The notes: a model not told the origin generated them from the letters alone. A stretch of DNA of 64,000 nt from Aminithiophilus ramosus (GCF_018069705.1 NZ_CP072943.1:434001-498000), one strand, 5' to 3'. Positions 7,355 to 17,177 are shown, numbered from the stretch's first letter. A program made the numbers and translations.

Positions 7355-8362
7355 TCAGCGGTTCAGGGCCAGCAGGTCGACCAGAAGGGCCTGTCCCGTC
7401 TCGACGCGGCCCGCTCCGGGGCCGACGATGGTCACGTCGCCCAGATGGTCCGTTCTGAAGGTGAGGGCGTTGATGGCCCCCGAGACGCCGGCCAGGGGAT
7501 GGGAGAGGGGGAGCTCGCGGGGGGCCACGGTGGCCCTGACGCCCTCGCCGCTTCGCTCCACCTCGGCGATGAGTTTGAGGCGGCAGCCCTTCGCCCTGGC
7601 GGCGTCGATGTCGGCCCCGGTGAGATGGCTGATGCCGAGACGCTCCACGTCGTCCACGGCCAGGGACTGTCCGAGGAAGACGTTGGCCATGACCTGGGCC
7701 TTGACGGCGGCGTCCCAGCCCTCGACGTCGGCCGTCGGGTCCGTCTCGGCATAGCCCAGGGCCTGGGCCTCGGCGAGGGCCGCGCCGTAATCGGCTCCCT
7801 CTTCCATGCGGGTCAGGATGAAGTTGGTCGTGCCGTTGACGATGCCCTGGACGGAGAGGATGTCGCAACCGGCCAGGGCCTCTCCGGCGAGGTTGATGGC
7901 CGGCGTGCCGCTGAGGAGGACGCCTTCGATGCGGTACTGGACGCCTCTCTCGCGGGCCAGGGCCTGCAGCTCGGGCAGGGCCAGGGAGACGGGACCCTTG
8001 TTGGTGCTCACGACGTGACAGCCGGCGGCGAGGGCGCGGCGGATGTGGTCGAGGCCGGGCATGGCGTCGACGAGGTTCGTCGGCGTCGCCTCGGCGATGA
8101 CGTTGGCCCTTCCCTCCAGGAGCCAGTCGAGATCGATGGGGTCTCCCAGGCCCCGGAAGGATTTTCCCCCGTCGGCGGCGGCGAGAAGGGCGGCCACGTC
8201 GAGCCCCCGCTCGTCACCCACCGAGCCCCGGAAGGGGTCGACGACGCCCGTCACGGCGTAGGTGAACCCGTAGCGATTCTCGAGATCGCCTCTTTTTGCC
8301 TCCAGAATGCGAAGCAGACCCAATCCGACGTTTCCGCAGCCGACGAGACCGATTTTCCACAC
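7355..8362 (-). CDS. hom: homoserine dehydrogenase (short form)
   Basis: NAD(P)-dependent reduction of aspartate semialdehyde to homoserine, on the path to threonine and methionine. The 335-residue protein starts with the Rossmann motif GLVGCGNVGLGLL (residues 5-17) and contains EATPTNLVDAMPG and the catalytic VVSTNKGPVSL segment (near residue 135), followed by the catalytic domain (YRIEGVLLSGTPAINL, GIVNGTTNFILTRM). There is no C-terminal ACT domain, so classical threonine feedback through ACT is not expected. Start is GTG with AGGAGGG 7 bases upstream. A minus-strand TATAAT-like element (8426-8431) lies in the leader region. It is transcribed alone, convergent with paaK. Confidence 0.93.
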   Translation of the reverse strand: MWKIGLVGCGNVGLGLLRILEAKRGDLENRYGFTYAVTGVVDPFRGSVGDERGLDVAALLAAADGGKSFRGLGDPIDLDWLLEGRANVIAEATPTNLVDAMPGLDHIRRALAAGCHVVSTNKGPVSLALPELQALARERGVQYRIEGVLLSGTPAINLAGEALAGCDILSVQGIVNGTTNFILTRMEEGADYGAALAEAQALGYAETDPTADVEGWDAAVKAQVMANVFLGQSLAVDDVERLGISHLTGADIDAARAKGCRLKLIAEVERSGEGVRATVAPRELPLSHPLAGVSGAINALTFRTDHLGDVTIVGPGAGRVETGQALLVDLLALNR

Positions 8363-8584
8363 GGGACATCCCTCCTGAATCCTTCCCCGGCAAGGGGCAT
8401 TCCGGTATAGTGAAGCTTGGAGGTCATTATACCTGTTTTGGCCGCAAGGCCTTCTCCCTTTCCGTCTTTTCGCAGGCCGCCTGGTCTCGCTCCGCTCCGT
8501 CGAGGCGCCGTGGAGACGTCGCGCGAGGGGGCCCGTCGAAAAGGTTCCCCCTCGCGGGGGTCACTTTTTCAAGGAGGTTAGAGC

Positions 8585-10621
8585 ATGAAAAGCATTCGTG
8601 GTCGCATCCTCGTCCTTCTCCTTCCGGCTCTGCTTCTCCTCTTCGTCGCCGTCGGCGGCGTCATGGTCAGTCAGGTCCGGGGGACGACGACGGCGCTCGT
8701 CGAAGATTTGAGCGCCCAGATCGCCCATGGGGGGGCGACCGCCGTCGGCGAGTGGCTTCAGGCCCGTCGGGAGGAGATCTTCGCCCTGTCGGAAAGCAAT
8801 CTCGTCAGAGGGCTCAACTGGAATCTCATGCGCGACACCGTCACGGCCCAGGCCAAGGCCCGCTCCGATCTCTACGACAGCTTCATCGTGGCCAACGCCA
8901 AAGGGGAGTTCTGGGGCTCCGACGGCGGAAAGGGCGACATCTCTGACAGGGACTACTTCAAGGCCATCATGGAGGGAAGGGAGGGGCATTTCATCAGCGA
9001 TGCCCTCATCACGCGCAACACGGGAAAGCCCGCCGTCGTCCTTGCCCAGGCCGTCAAGAACTACAGCAACAAGACCTCCGGCGTCTTCGCCGGCGTCATC
9101 GCCCTCGAGAGCCTGGCGAAAGTGGTGGGCGGCGTCCAGGTCGGCGAAGGCGGTTTCGGCTTCATCGTCGACGGCAACGGCCTCACTCTGGCCCACCCCA
9201 ACAAGGACTTCATCATGGACTTCAACCTCTTTCGGGCTTCCGACAGGGGGTACCGGGGCTTTGAGGAGGTGGCGTCCCGCGTCGCCGCCGGTGAGACAGG
9301 CCATGCCGTCGTGACCCATCCCGACGGAAGGGAGCTCTACACCTTCTTCACCCCCATCCCCAACTCGAGGGGATGGAGCTTCGGCGTCATCGTGCCCAGA
9401 GCCCAGGTCCTGGGCGGAGTTTCGGCGATGACGCGAACCATGGCCCTCCTCTTCGCCGCCGCCCTTCTCGTCGCGGCCCTTCTGGTGGCCTTCATCGGCG
9501 GCTCCATCGCCAAGCCCGTGGCGGAACTGGCCCGCCGCGTCGACGTCTTCGGCAAGGGCGATCTGACGGTCCGCTTCCCCGCTAAGGGGCAAGACGAGGT
9601 GGCCCGCATGGCTCATGCTCTGGAAGAGATGGCCCTCTCCCTGAGGGAGACGCTCCGGTCCGTTTCGGACGAGGCCGAGGCCTCGTCGGGGCGCTCCGAA
9701 TCGCTGGCGGCCCTGGCCCAGGAGACGGTGGCCTCCATGGAGGAGGTTCAGTCCTCGCTGGCCACCTCGACGGGACTCTCCCAGGAGAATGCCGCCGCCC
9801 TGGAGGAGGCCAACGCCGGAATCGAGGAGATCGCCTCCAGCGCCGCCACGATGGCCGGCGCCTCCAACCGCGGTTCCGAGGCCTCGGAGAAGACGGCCAA
9901 GATCTCCCACGGCGCCGTCGCCCAGGCGCGCAAGGTGGCCGAGTCCATCGTCAAGGTGGGCGGCCACGCCGAAGAGAGCATGACGAACATCCGTCAGCTC
10001 GCCGGGTCCGTCGAGGCCATCACGGGCTTCGTCGAGACGATCACCCGCATCGCCGATCAGACGAACCTGCTGGCCCTGAATGCGGCCATCGAGGCCGCCC
10101 GGGCCGGTGAGGCGGGGCGAGGCTTCGCCGTCGTCGCCGAAGAGGTGCGCAAACTGGCCGAAGAGAGCAACGAGGCGGCCCGCCAGGTGGGCAGCCGCAT
10201 CGAGGAGCTCCAGCAGCAGGCCCGGGCCTCTCTTGGCGTGACGGAGACGTCGGGCCGGATCGCCCGAGAGGTGGCCGGTGAGGCCCAGGAGATGGAGCGT
10301 GCTCTGAACGAGGCTCTGACGGAGATCGAGCGCGTCCGCGACGTCATCGTCGATATGGCCGCCGCGGCCCAGGAACAGGCGGCCTCCGTCCAGGAGGCCG
10401 CCCGCACCGTCGGTCACGCGGCCCAGGGAACGACCCGGACGGCCGAGACCCTCCAGGCCATTCACAAGGCCGCGGCCGAGACGGCCAACGCCTCGGAGAA
10501 CGTGGCCCAGACGGCCCAGGAGACGGCCGAGGGGGCCCGGCGTCTCAAGGACCTCATGGAGCGGTTCGTCTTCGAGGAGGCGTCGGCGCCGGGCCTTCTG
10601 GCTCTGCCGAAAAAAGGCTGA
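8585..10621 (+). CDS. methyl-accepting chemotaxis protein 1 (dCache)
   Basis: A 678-residue chemoreceptor. TM1 spans about residues 7-29; a periplasmic dCache-type sensor follows ([50 protein letters not shown]); TM2 is near 287-310; then HAMP and a long methylated coiled coil with the signalling tip [23 protein letters not shown] at about residue 489-512. The C-terminus lacks a CheR-binding pentapeptide. ATG 8585 follows AAGGAGGT. The [10 protein letters not shown]...H motif resembles dCache_1 sensors of small organic ligands, but the ligand is unknown. It stands alone with no che genes nearby. Confidence 0.93.
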   Translation: MKSIRGRILVLLLPALLLLFVAVGGVMVSQVRGTTTALVEDLSAQIAHGGATAVGEWLQARREEIFALSESNLVRGLNWNLMRDTVTAQAKARSDLYDSFIVANAKGEFWGSDGGKGDISDRDYFKAIMEGREGHFISDALITRNTGKPAVVLAQAVKNYSNKTSGVFAGVIALESLAKVVGGVQVGEGGFGFIVDGNGLTLAHPNKDFIMDFNLFRASDRGYRGFEEVASRVAAGETGHAVVTHPDGRELYTFFTPIPNSRGWSFGVIVPRAQVLGGVSAMTRTMALLFAAALLVAALLVAFIGGSIAKPVAELARRVDVFGKGDLTVRFPAKGQDEVARMAHALEEMALSLRETLRSVSDEAEASSGRSESLAALAQETVASMEEVQSSLATSTGLSQENAAALEEANAGIEEIASSAATMAGASNRGSEASEKTAKISHGAVAQARKVAESIVKVGGHAEESMTNIRQLAGSVEAITGFVETITRIADQTNLLALNAAIEAARAGEAGRGFAVVAEEVRKLAEESNEAARQVGSRIEELQQQARASLGVTETSGRIAREVAGEAQEMERALNEALTEIERVRDVIVDMAAAAQEQAASVQEAARTVGHAAQGTTRTAETLQAIHKAAAETANASENVAQTAQETAEGARRLKDLMERFVFEEASAPGLLALPKKG

Positions 10622-10625
10622 GTTT

Positions 10626-10690
10626 CCGCAGGCCGACAGAAGAGGAGGGGCGCCCCATCGGGGCGCCCCTCCTCTTCTGTCGGCCTGCGG
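10626..10690. terminator. very long perfect hairpin between MCP and cupin genes
   Basis: A 31-bp perfect inverted repeat (10626-10656 with 10660-10690) with a 3-base loop, filling the gap between the convergent receptor and cupin genes. It ends one base before the cupin stop codon. Symmetry makes it suitable as a two-way terminator. Confidence 0.75.
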
Positions 10691-11035
10691 TTACGTGGAC
10701 TTTCCGTGAAGAGCCAGCCAGAGGCAGGGAGGCTCCGCCGAGGTGGAGGTGACGCGATGGCGCCGATGGGCGGGGATCAGGAGAGCCTGCCCCGGAAGGA
10801 GGTCCACCGATTCCGTCGACCCGTCGTCGTCGGCGAAAAGAAGGGTGGCTCTTCCCGAAAGGAGGGTCACCCACTCGTCCTCGTCCTGGTCGTACCAGAA
10901 GGATCGAGGGGAACTCTGCCCCGCCGAGACGATGCGTTCCAGACGCCAGGGGCCCTTCCCCGAAAGAAGGGTATCGAAACGCTCCTCCTCGGGAGAGGGG
11001 ACGACGGTGAAAAGATCGACGGGTCTAATCGCCAT
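10691..11035 (-). CDS. small cupin-domain protein
   Basis: A 114-residue single-domain cupin. The two conserved cupin motifs are visible: WYDQDEDEWVTLLSGRATLLF (motif 1, around residues 47-67) and DLLPGQALLIPAHRRHRV (motif 2, around 78-95). Acidic/His metal ligands are partly replaced (DQDEDEW instead of GxHxH), while HRRH remains in motif 2. The ATG lies within the end of buk (11-base overlap), so it is translated from the ptb-buk transcript. Function unknown; such cupins may bind a small acid or act as isomerases. Confidence 0.75.
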   Translation of the reverse strand: MAIRPVDLFTVVPSPEEERFDTLLSGKGPWRLERIVSAGQSSPRSFWYDQDEDEWVTLLSGRATLLFADDDGSTESVDLLPGQALLIPAHRRHRVTSTSAEPPCLWLALHGKST

Positions 11036-12113
11036 GGGGGCGATAGAGCTTCGCCTCCTCCTCGCCCCGGAGGACGCGGAGGGCCCCCTCGGCGAGGGCC
11101 TTCAGCTCGTCCTCGCCGGGGTAGACCAGGACGGGAGCGATGAAATCGACGCGGTTTCGGATGGCCTCGACGAAGCGGTCGCTGTGGGCCAGACCTCCGG
11201 TGAGGACGATGGCGTCGACCCGGCCGGAGAGAACGGCCGCCTCGGCGCCGATCTGCCGGGCCACCTGGTAGGCCATGGCCCGAAAGACGAGGGCCGCCTT
11301 CCCGTCGCCCTCGTCGATGCGGCGCTCCACCTCCCGCAGATCGTTCGTTCCCAGATGGGCCACGAGTCCCCCCGATCCCGTCACCTTTCGGAGAAGCTCG
11401 TCGAGGGTCAATCCGCCGCTGTAGGCCAGGCGGACGAGGCCGCCCGCCGGAAGCGATCCGGCACGCTCGGGAGAGAAGGGGCCCTCTCCGTCGAGGGCGT
11501 TATTGACGTCGACGACCCGCCCCAGCTCGTGGGCCCCAACGGAGATGCCTCCGCCCAGGTGAGCCACGATGAGATGGGTCGCGTCGTAGGTCGTTCCCAT
11601 GTCGGCCGCGGCCCTCCGGGCGATGGCCTTCTGATTGAGGGCATGGAAAACGGAGCGCCGCTCGATGGCCGGATGGCCCGACAGGCGCGCCTCCGGCAGC
11701 AGCTCGTCGACGACGACGGGGTCGACGATGAAGGCCTTTTTTCCCCCGGCCTCTTCGGCCAGGTCGCGGGCCAGAAGCCCCCCCAGATTGGCGGCGTGGA
11801 CGCCCCAGCGGCCCGAGAGGAGATCGGCGGTCATGACGTCGTCGACGACGTAGGTGCCGCCGTCGAGAGGGGCCGTGAGCCCGCCTCGGCCGACGAAGGC
11901 GTCGATTTCCGCCAGGGGGCGCCCCCGCTCCTTAAGAACCTGGTGGATCACCTCGAGACGCATGGCCCTCTGGTCGAGGACGTTGGGAAAGGCCTTGAGC
12001 GTTTCCAGATCGTAGCGCTGGCTCTGACTTCCCAGGATCCGGTCGTCTTCGTAGAGGGCGATCTTGGTGCTCGTCGATCCGGGGTTGATGGCGAGGATGC
12101 GGAAAGCCTTCAT
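11025..12113 (-). CDS. buk: butyrate kinase 1
   Basis: Converts acyl phosphate (butyryl or branched-chain) plus ADP to the free acid plus ATP. The 362-residue ASKHA-fold kinase starts with LAINPGSTSTKIALYEDD (phosphate-1 motif) and contains VGRGGLTAPLDGGTYVVDD, NLGGLLARDLA, HLGGGISVGAHELGRVVDVNNALDGEGPFSPERAG and VLTGGLAHSD, all diagnostic of butyrate kinases. ATG 12113 follows GGGGGGAG. It lies 37 bases after ptb1 and overlaps the cupin gene, so ptb1-buk1-cupin is an operon for energy conservation from CoA thioesters made during amino-acid oxidation. Confidence 0.95.
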   Translation of the reverse strand: MKAFRILAINPGSTSTKIALYEDDRILGSQSQRYDLETLKAFPNVLDQRAMRLEVIHQVLKERGRPLAEIDAFVGRGGLTAPLDGGTYVVDDVMTADLLSGRWGVHAANLGGLLARDLAEEAGGKKAFIVDPVVVDELLPEARLSGHPAIERRSVFHALNQKAIARRAAADMGTTYDATHLIVAHLGGGISVGAHELGRVVDVNNALDGEGPFSPERAGSLPAGGLVRLAYSGGLTLDELLRKVTGSGGLVAHLGTNDLREVERRIDEGDGKAALVFRAMAYQVARQIGAEAAVLSGRVDAIVLTGGLAHSDRFVEAIRNRVDFIAPVLVYPGEDELKALAEGALRVLRGEEEAKLYRPHGD

Positions 12114-12150
12114 CGGGTCTCCCCCCTTCAGACCGTCTTTCGTGAAGAAA

Positions 12151-13071
12151 TCAGCGGGCGCGGTGGGCGGCGAGGGCGACGGCGGAGGCGATGGAGAGGA
12201 GCTTCGTCTCGGCCGAATCGGCCCGGCTCGTGAGGACGATGGGAGCGGCGGCGCCCAGCACCAGCCCCGCCGTGCGGTTCTTGGCGAAGTAGACGATGGC
12301 CTTGGCGAGCATGTTGCCCGCCTCGATGTCGGGGACGAGAAGGACGTCGGCCTTGCCGGCGACGGGGGAATCGATGCCCTTGTGGCGGGCCGACTCCTCG
12401 CTGATGGCGTTATCGAGGGCGAAGGGACCGTCGACGTCGCAGCCCTTGATCTGGCCGCGCCGTCCCATCTGGGCGATGGCGGCGGCGTCGAGGGTGCAGG
12501 GCATGGCGGGGTTGACCACCTCGACGGCGGCGAGGACGGCCACCTTGGGCTTGGCGACGCCGAAGGCCTGTCCCAGCTCGACGGTGTTGGTGAGGATCTT
12601 CACCTTGTCAGGCAGCTCGGGGTACATGTTGAAGGCCGGGTCGGCGATGAAGAAGATGCGGTCGTAGCCCTCGACTTCGTGAATGTAGACATGGGAGATG
12701 AGGGACTTGCTCCTCAGTCCCACTTCCTTGTTGAGGACGGCCCGGAGGAAGTCGGCCGTGTGGAGCATGCCCTTCATGAGGATGTCGGCCTTGCCCGACG
12801 AGACGAGCTTGACGGCCTCGAGGGCGGCCTGCTCGTGGCCTCCCTTGACGTCGACGACTTCGTACCTGGCCAGGTCGATCCCCAGAGGCTTGGCCGCCGC
12901 GGCGATCTTGTCGGCGTCGCCGACGAGGATGGCATTGGCGATGCCCTGCGACCGGGCGCTCTCGACGGCCTCGAGGACTTCGGCGTCTTCGGCGGCGGCG
13001 ACGGCCACCGTGCGGGGGCCGACGGACTGGGCGTAGGTCAGAAGCTGAGAGAGGGAGCGGATCTGTTCCAA
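12151..13071 (-). CDS. ptb: phosphate butyryltransferase 1
   Basis: Converts butyryl-CoA or branched-chain acyl-CoA plus phosphate to acyl phosphate for butyrate kinase. The 306-residue protein has VAVAAAEDAEVLEAV at the N-terminus, ADILMKGMLHTADFLRAVLN near residue 95, HVYIHEVEGYDRIFFIADPAFNMYPELPDK in the centre and the signature VDGPFALDNAIS near residue 218, as in Ptb/Pta family enzymes. The start is TTG 13071, preceded by AAGGAGGAG at 6 bases. First gene of the ptb1-buk1-cupin unit. Confidence 0.94.
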   Translation of the reverse strand: MEQIRSLSQLLTYAQSVGPRTVAVAAAEDAEVLEAVESARSQGIANAILVGDADKIAAAAKPLGIDLARYEVVDVKGGHEQAALEAVKLVSSGKADILMKGMLHTADFLRAVLNKEVGLRSKSLISHVYIHEVEGYDRIFFIADPAFNMYPELPDKVKILTNTVELGQAFGVAKPKVAVLAAVEVVNPAMPCTLDAAAIAQMGRRGQIKGCDVDGPFALDNAISEESARHKGIDSPVAGKADVLLVPDIEAGNMLAKAIVYFAKNRTAGLVLGAAAPIVLTSRADSAETKLLSIASAVALAAHRAR

Positions 13072-13149
13072 AACAATCTCCTCCTTATGTAAGGTCAGAA
13101 ACGGAACGTGTCGAAAACCGCAAGGCCCGGGGGCCCAGAGAATTATACC

Positions 13150-14049
13150 CTATGACAGAAGGACGCCGAGGGCGATGGAGAGGAGTTTCGTCTCGGCGCT
13201 GTCGGTGCGGCTCGTGAGGATGACGGGAGCCTTGGCCCCCAGGACGGCCCCCGCCCCCCGGGAGCCGAGAAGGCTCAGTGCCACCTTGCCCACCAGATTG
13301 CCCGCTTCGATATGGGGCATGAGGAGGATGTCGGCTCTGCCGGCCACGTCGGAGTCGATCCCCTTGAGGTGGGCCGAGGAGAGGCTGACGGCGTTGTCCA
13401 GGGCCAGAGGACCGTCGACGAGGCAGTTCCTGATCTGGCCCCGGCGGTTCATCTGCGTCAGGGCTGCGGCGTCGAGGGTGCAGGCCATGGCGGGATTGAC
13501 CGTCTCGACGGCGGCCAGGACGGCCACGCGGGGGCAGTCGACGCCGAGGCGGCGGTAGCAGGCGACGGCGTTCTCGATGAGGTGGACTTTCTCCTGCAAG
13601 GTGGGGTAGGTGTTGAGTCCGCCGTCGGTGATGGCGCAGACCCGTCCGAGGCGGGGGATCTCGAGGAGGAAGAGGTGGCTGAGGACGCTGCCCGTCCTCA
13701 GCCCCTCCTTCTTGTCGAGGACGGCCTTGAGAAGCGTCGCCGTCTTGACCTGTCCTTTCATGACCATCCGTGCCTCGCCGGAGGCGACGAGGGCGACGGC
13801 CCGTCTCGAAGCGGTCTCGTCATCGGCCACGTCGACGATCGGACACGACGTCAGATCGAGGCCGAGATCGTGGCACATGGCGGCGATGCGGCCGGCCGAG
13901 CCGATGAGGATGGGCTCGACGATGCCCTCGCGGCGGGCGCTGTCGAGGGCCGTGAGCACGTCGGCGTCGTGGGCGGCGGCGACGGCCACGGGCGACGCCG
14001 ACCGTCCCCGGCAGCGTTCCAGGAGAAAATCGAGATTTTCAAAGGCCAA
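13150..14049 (-). CDS. ptb: phosphate butyryltransferase 2
   Basis: A second Ptb homologue (299 aa from TTG 14049) with the same landmarks: VAVAAAHDADVLTAL, ARMVMKGQVKTATLLKAVLD, HLFLLEIPRLGRVCAITDGGLNTYP and VDGPLALDNAVSLSS. A longer start at TTG 14067 is open, but AAAGGAG lies 8 bases before TTG 14049, which makes that the better start; it then overlaps the buk2 stop by 11 bases. Clear divergence from Ptb1 suggests a different acyl preference, for example branched-chain or aryl-acetyl thioesters (inference). Confidence 0.92.
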   Translation of the reverse strand: MAFENLDFLLERCRGRSASPVAVAAAHDADVLTALDSARREGIVEPILIGSAGRIAAMCHDLGLDLTSCPIVDVADDETASRRAVALVASGEARMVMKGQVKTATLLKAVLDKKEGLRTGSVLSHLFLLEIPRLGRVCAITDGGLNTYPTLQEKVHLIENAVACYRRLGVDCPRVAVLAAVETVNPAMACTLDAAALTQMNRRGQIRNCLVDGPLALDNAVSLSSAHLKGIDSDVAGRADILLMPHIEAGNLVGKVALSLLGSRGAGAVLGAKAPVILTSRTDSAETKLLSIALGVLLS

Positions 14050-15142
14050 GGCGTCGGCTCCTTTCAACGGCTTCCCTGTAGCTTCGGGCCTCTTCCTCCC
14101 CTTCGAGGACGGCCCGGGCCCCTTCGGCGAGGGCCGCCATCTCGTCTTCTCCGGGGTAGGCCAGGACGGGGGCGATCCACTGAAGGCGCGCCGTCAGATC
14201 CGACCGGAGGTGGCTGTCATGGGCCATGCCTCCCGTGAGTATGACGGCCTCGACGTCCCCTCCGAGGGCGGCCGCCATCGATCCCGCCTCCTTGGCGATC
14301 TGAAAGGCCAGGGCGCGCAGGACCAGCTCCGTCGCCTCGTCGCTGTCGGCGGCGCGGCGACGGAGCTCGCGCAGGTCGTCGGAGCCGCAGTAGGCCAGGA
14401 GTCCCCCTCTTCTGATCAGGGAGTCGATCATGTCCTTCTCGCTGTACCGTCCGGAAAAACAGAGGCGGACCAGGTCTCCGGCGGGAACCGTTCCGGCCCG
14501 GTTGGGCGAAAAGGGGCCGAATTCGTTGGCGTTGTTGACGTCGATGATCCTGCCCCGTTTCATGGCCGCCACGGAGATGCCGCCGCCCAGATGGGCGATG
14601 ACGAAATTGACGCCTCGCCAGTCCAGTCCCAGCTCTCTTCCGGCACGCTTGGCCGTGGCCCTCACGTTGAGGGCGTGGACGAGAGAGTGTTTGGGAAGCT
14701 CGGGCAGCCCCGTGACGCGCACCTCGGGCTCGAACTCGTCGACGGAGACGGGATCGACGATGAAGGCGGGAACGGAGAGGCGGTCGCCCAGACAGCGGGC
14801 GATGAGTCCCCCCAGGTTGGAGGCGTGCTCCCAGGGGCGTCCCCTCCGGAGGTGCTCGATGAGGAGATCGTCGACGATGTAGGTCCCGCCGGGGATGGCC
14901 TCGACGATGCCGCCTCGGCCGACGACGGCGGCCAGCTCCTCCAGGGAGGAGCCCCGTCTTCGGACGGCGGCCTCGACGGCCTCGAGACGGAAGGAAAACT
15001 GATCGGTTACGGAGGCGAAAGGGGCAAGCTCGTCGGGGCCGTGGAGGAGATTCTCGCGCCACAACTCCCGATCTCCCAGAAACCAGGCGATTTTGGTCCC
15101 CGTGCTGCCGGGATTCACGGCAAGGAGGGCCTTCAGCTCCAT
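14039..15142 (-). CDS. buk: butyrate kinase 2
   Basis: A second butyrate kinase (367 aa) with LAVNPGSTGTKIAWFLGD, VGRGGIVEAIPGGTYIVDD, NLGGLIARCLGDR, HLGGGISVAAMKRGRIIDVNN and VILTGGMAHDS. ATG 15142 is chosen over upstream starts because AGGGGAGA lies about 8 bases before it; an in-frame ATG at 15148 is too close to that site. It heads a buk2-ptb2 pair, the reverse order of the adjacent ptb1-buk1 pair, so four genes form a back-to-back set on one strand. Confidence 0.93.
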   Translation of the reverse strand: MELKALLAVNPGSTGTKIAWFLGDRELWRENLLHGPDELAPFASVTDQFSFRLEAVEAAVRRRGSSLEELAAVVGRGGIVEAIPGGTYIVDDLLIEHLRRGRPWEHASNLGGLIARCLGDRLSVPAFIVDPVSVDEFEPEVRVTGLPELPKHSLVHALNVRATAKRAGRELGLDWRGVNFVIAHLGGGISVAAMKRGRIIDVNNANEFGPFSPNRAGTVPAGDLVRLCFSGRYSEKDMIDSLIRRGGLLAYCGSDDLRELRRRAADSDEATELVLRALAFQIAKEAGSMAAALGGDVEAVILTGGMAHDSHLRSDLTARLQWIAPVLAYPGEDEMAALAEGARAVLEGEEEARSYREAVERSRRLGL

Positions 15143-15334
15143 CGTCATCTCTCCCCTGCTCAGTCTTGGCAACCTTTTGAACCTTTTGCGACCTTTCCAT
15201 TATAGCCACGGGACCCGTGTCCGGAGAAGGAGAGCAGGAGAACATTTTTGCTTTCCTCCGTGATTCTTGGGGCCATCTGCCTTATACTCTCTGGGTCGAG
15301 GGCTCGACGATTCCTATCGGAGAAGGTGAATCAC

Positions 15335-16162
15335 ATGAATCTCTGCTATCGCAACGGCGTCTATCTTCCCGTCGACGAGGTCACGCTCCCCGTGACGGAT
15401 CTCCTCGTCCAGCGCGGAATAGGCGTCTTCGACTCCATCCGGACCTACGGCGGTCGCCCCTTCGCCCTCAGGGAGCATCTGCGCCGCCTGGAACGTTCGG
15501 CCCGGGAGGCGGCCATGGAGCTGCCCCTTTCCATCGAGGCCCTGGAGGGCGTCATCCGCGGCGGCATCGCCCGCATGGGCGGCGATGTCACCGTCCGCCC
15601 CTACGTGACGGGAGGCAGGGTCATCGAAAACTGCCGTTTCCCCGAGCCGGACCTCTTCGTCCTCTTCGAAAGGACTCAGGCGGCGCCGAGGGAGCGCTAC
15701 GAAGAGGGCGTCTCCCTGCTGCCCATCCCCTTCACCCGCGCCTATCCCTCTATGAAGAGCGCCGACTACATGGTCCCCTACATCTCCCGCCTCCGGGCCG
15801 GCGGCGGCGACTTCGAGTGCCTCTACTGTCCCGACGGGGCCGTGACGGAATCGACGGCGGGCAACTTCTTCGTCGTCCTCGATGGCGGCCTCGTGACGGC
15901 TCCCGTCGAGGATGTCCTGGAGGGAGTGACGCGGGGCCTCATCCTTCAGCTGGCCCGCGAGGTCTCCCTTCCCGTCGAGGAACGTCCCCTGCGCGTCGAG
16001 GAGCTGGCCCGCGCCCGGGAGGCCTTCATCACCGGCACCGTCAAGGAGGTCACTCCCGTCGTCCGCGTCGGATCCCGCCCTATCGGCGAGGGCCGACCGG
16101 GCCCTGTGACGAAGCGCCTTCACCGATTGCTCCTCGATAATCTCGATCGCTGGCTGGAATAG
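15335..16162 (+). CDS. class IV aminotransferase (D-amino acid or branched-chain type)
   Basis: A 275-residue PLP enzyme of fold type IV. Visible landmarks: NGVYLPVDEVTLPVTDLLVQRGIGVFDSIRTYGGRPF at the N-terminus, the PLP lysine in YPSMKSADYM near residue 145, CPDGAVTESTAGNFFVV near 175-190 and AFITGTVKEVTPVVRV near the C-terminus. The pattern fits the DAAT/BCAT/ADC-lyase group; which substrate is used cannot be decided here. ATG 15335 follows GGAGAAGGTG at 6 bases; the open frame upstream from 15248 has no ribosome site. It is divergent from the buk2-ptb2 genes and a TATACT element lies at about 15290. Confidence 0.88.
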   Translation: MNLCYRNGVYLPVDEVTLPVTDLLVQRGIGVFDSIRTYGGRPFALREHLRRLERSAREAAMELPLSIEALEGVIRGGIARMGGDVTVRPYVTGGRVIENCRFPEPDLFVLFERTQAAPRERYEEGVSLLPIPFTRAYPSMKSADYMVPYISRLRAGGGDFECLYCPDGAVTESTAGNFFVVLDGGLVTAPVEDVLEGVTRGLILQLAREVSLPVEERPLRVEELARAREAFITGTVKEVTPVVRVGSRPIGEGRPGPVTKRLHRLLLDNLDRWLE

Positions 16163-16187
16163 ACGCCGCAGGCCCCATCCGATTCGA

Positions 16188-16232
16188 GTGCCGTCGGGAC
16201 GATCGCAGAAGATCTCCGACGGCGCTTTTTTT
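16188..16232 (+). terminator. Rho-independent terminator after aminotransferase
   Basis: GCCGTCGG (16190-16197) pairs with CCGACGGC (16216-16223), extended by two further pairs, and is followed by seven T residues (16226-16232). Confidence 0.85.
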
Positions 16233-16280
16233 GTACCGCGCCATCGGCACGTCCGATGTATCTGGAAGGAGGCAACCCTC

Positions 16281-17120
16281 ATGGTAGCTCTGGAAACGCT
16301 CAAAGTCGCCGTCATCGGCGCCGGAACGATCGGCAGCGCCCTTGCCCGAGAGCTGGCTCTGGCCGGCTGTGACGTCCGGGCGACGCGTCGCCGCCTCGAC
16401 AAGGTCCGGGCCCTGGAAGAGCTCGGCGTCTACCTCACCAGCGACAACGTCGAGGCCGTCTCCGGCGCCGACATCGTCTTCGTCGTTCTCAAACCCCACA
16501 AAGTCGTCCCCGTCCTGAAGGCCGTCGGTGACGCTCTCGACGGCAAGCCCGTCGTCTCCCTCGCCGCCGCCCTCGACCTCGACCTCCTCCGCCAGGCCCT
16601 TCCCGACGTCCGCTGGATCAGGGCCATGAGCAACACGGCCATCCCGGTCCGCGAGGCCTTCACCATGTTCGCCCCGTCGCCGGAGACGACGGAAGAGGAC
16701 CGGGCCATCGTCGAGGCCGTCTTCGGCCTCCTCGGGAGCTACGAGGAAGTCGAGGACGGTTACATGGACGCCCTGACGGCCATGGCCGGATCGGGACCGG
16801 CCTACATCTACACCATGCTGGAGGCCCTCATCTACGGAGGCCTGCGCGTCGGCCTTCCCCGCGACCTGACCCTTCGGGCGGCGGCCCACACGGCCATCGG
16901 AGCCTCCCAACTGCTTCTCGCCTCGGGAGAGCATCTGGCCGTCCTGCGCGACCAGGTTCTCACGCCCGGGGGCGTCACCATCGAGGGCATCTTCGCCCTC
17001 GAAGAGGGACAGATCCGAACGGCCTTCATGAACGCTGTCAAGGCGGCGACGGAAAAAGCGCTCGTTCTGGCCGACGAGACGCGACGGACGATCCGCAAGG
17101 GAGTTCCCCCCGAGGTCTGA
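16281..17120 (+). CDS. proC: pyrroline-5-carboxylate reductase
   Basis: NAD(P)H-dependent reduction of pyrroline-5-carboxylate to proline, or a ProC paralogue acting on a related imine. The 279-residue protein starts with a Rossmann motif VAVIGAGTIGSALARELA (residues 9-26), then VFVVLKPHKVVPVLK, WIRAMSNTAIPV, the family signature AMAGSGPAYIYTMLEAL near residue 160 and LRDQVLTPGGVTIEGIFALEEG in the C-terminal dimerisation domain. ATG 16281 follows GGAAGGAGG. A weak hairpin followed by an A/T-rich run ends the gene at 17121-17155. Confidence 0.94.
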   Translation: MVALETLKVAVIGAGTIGSALARELALAGCDVRATRRRLDKVRALEELGVYLTSDNVEAVSGADIVFVVLKPHKVVPVLKAVGDALDGKPVVSLAAALDLDLLRQALPDVRWIRAMSNTAIPVREAFTMFAPSPETTEEDRAIVEAVFGLLGSYEEVEDGYMDALTAMAGSGPAYIYTMLEALIYGGLRVGLPRDLTLRAAAHTAIGASQLLLASGEHLAVLRDQVLTPGGVTIEGIFALEEGQIRTAFMNAVKAATEKALVLADETRRTIRKGVPPEV

Positions 17121-17177
17121 ACCTTTTGGCGAAAGGTTATTATAAAAAAATTATTTAAAATTTCTCTCAAGAAGGGC

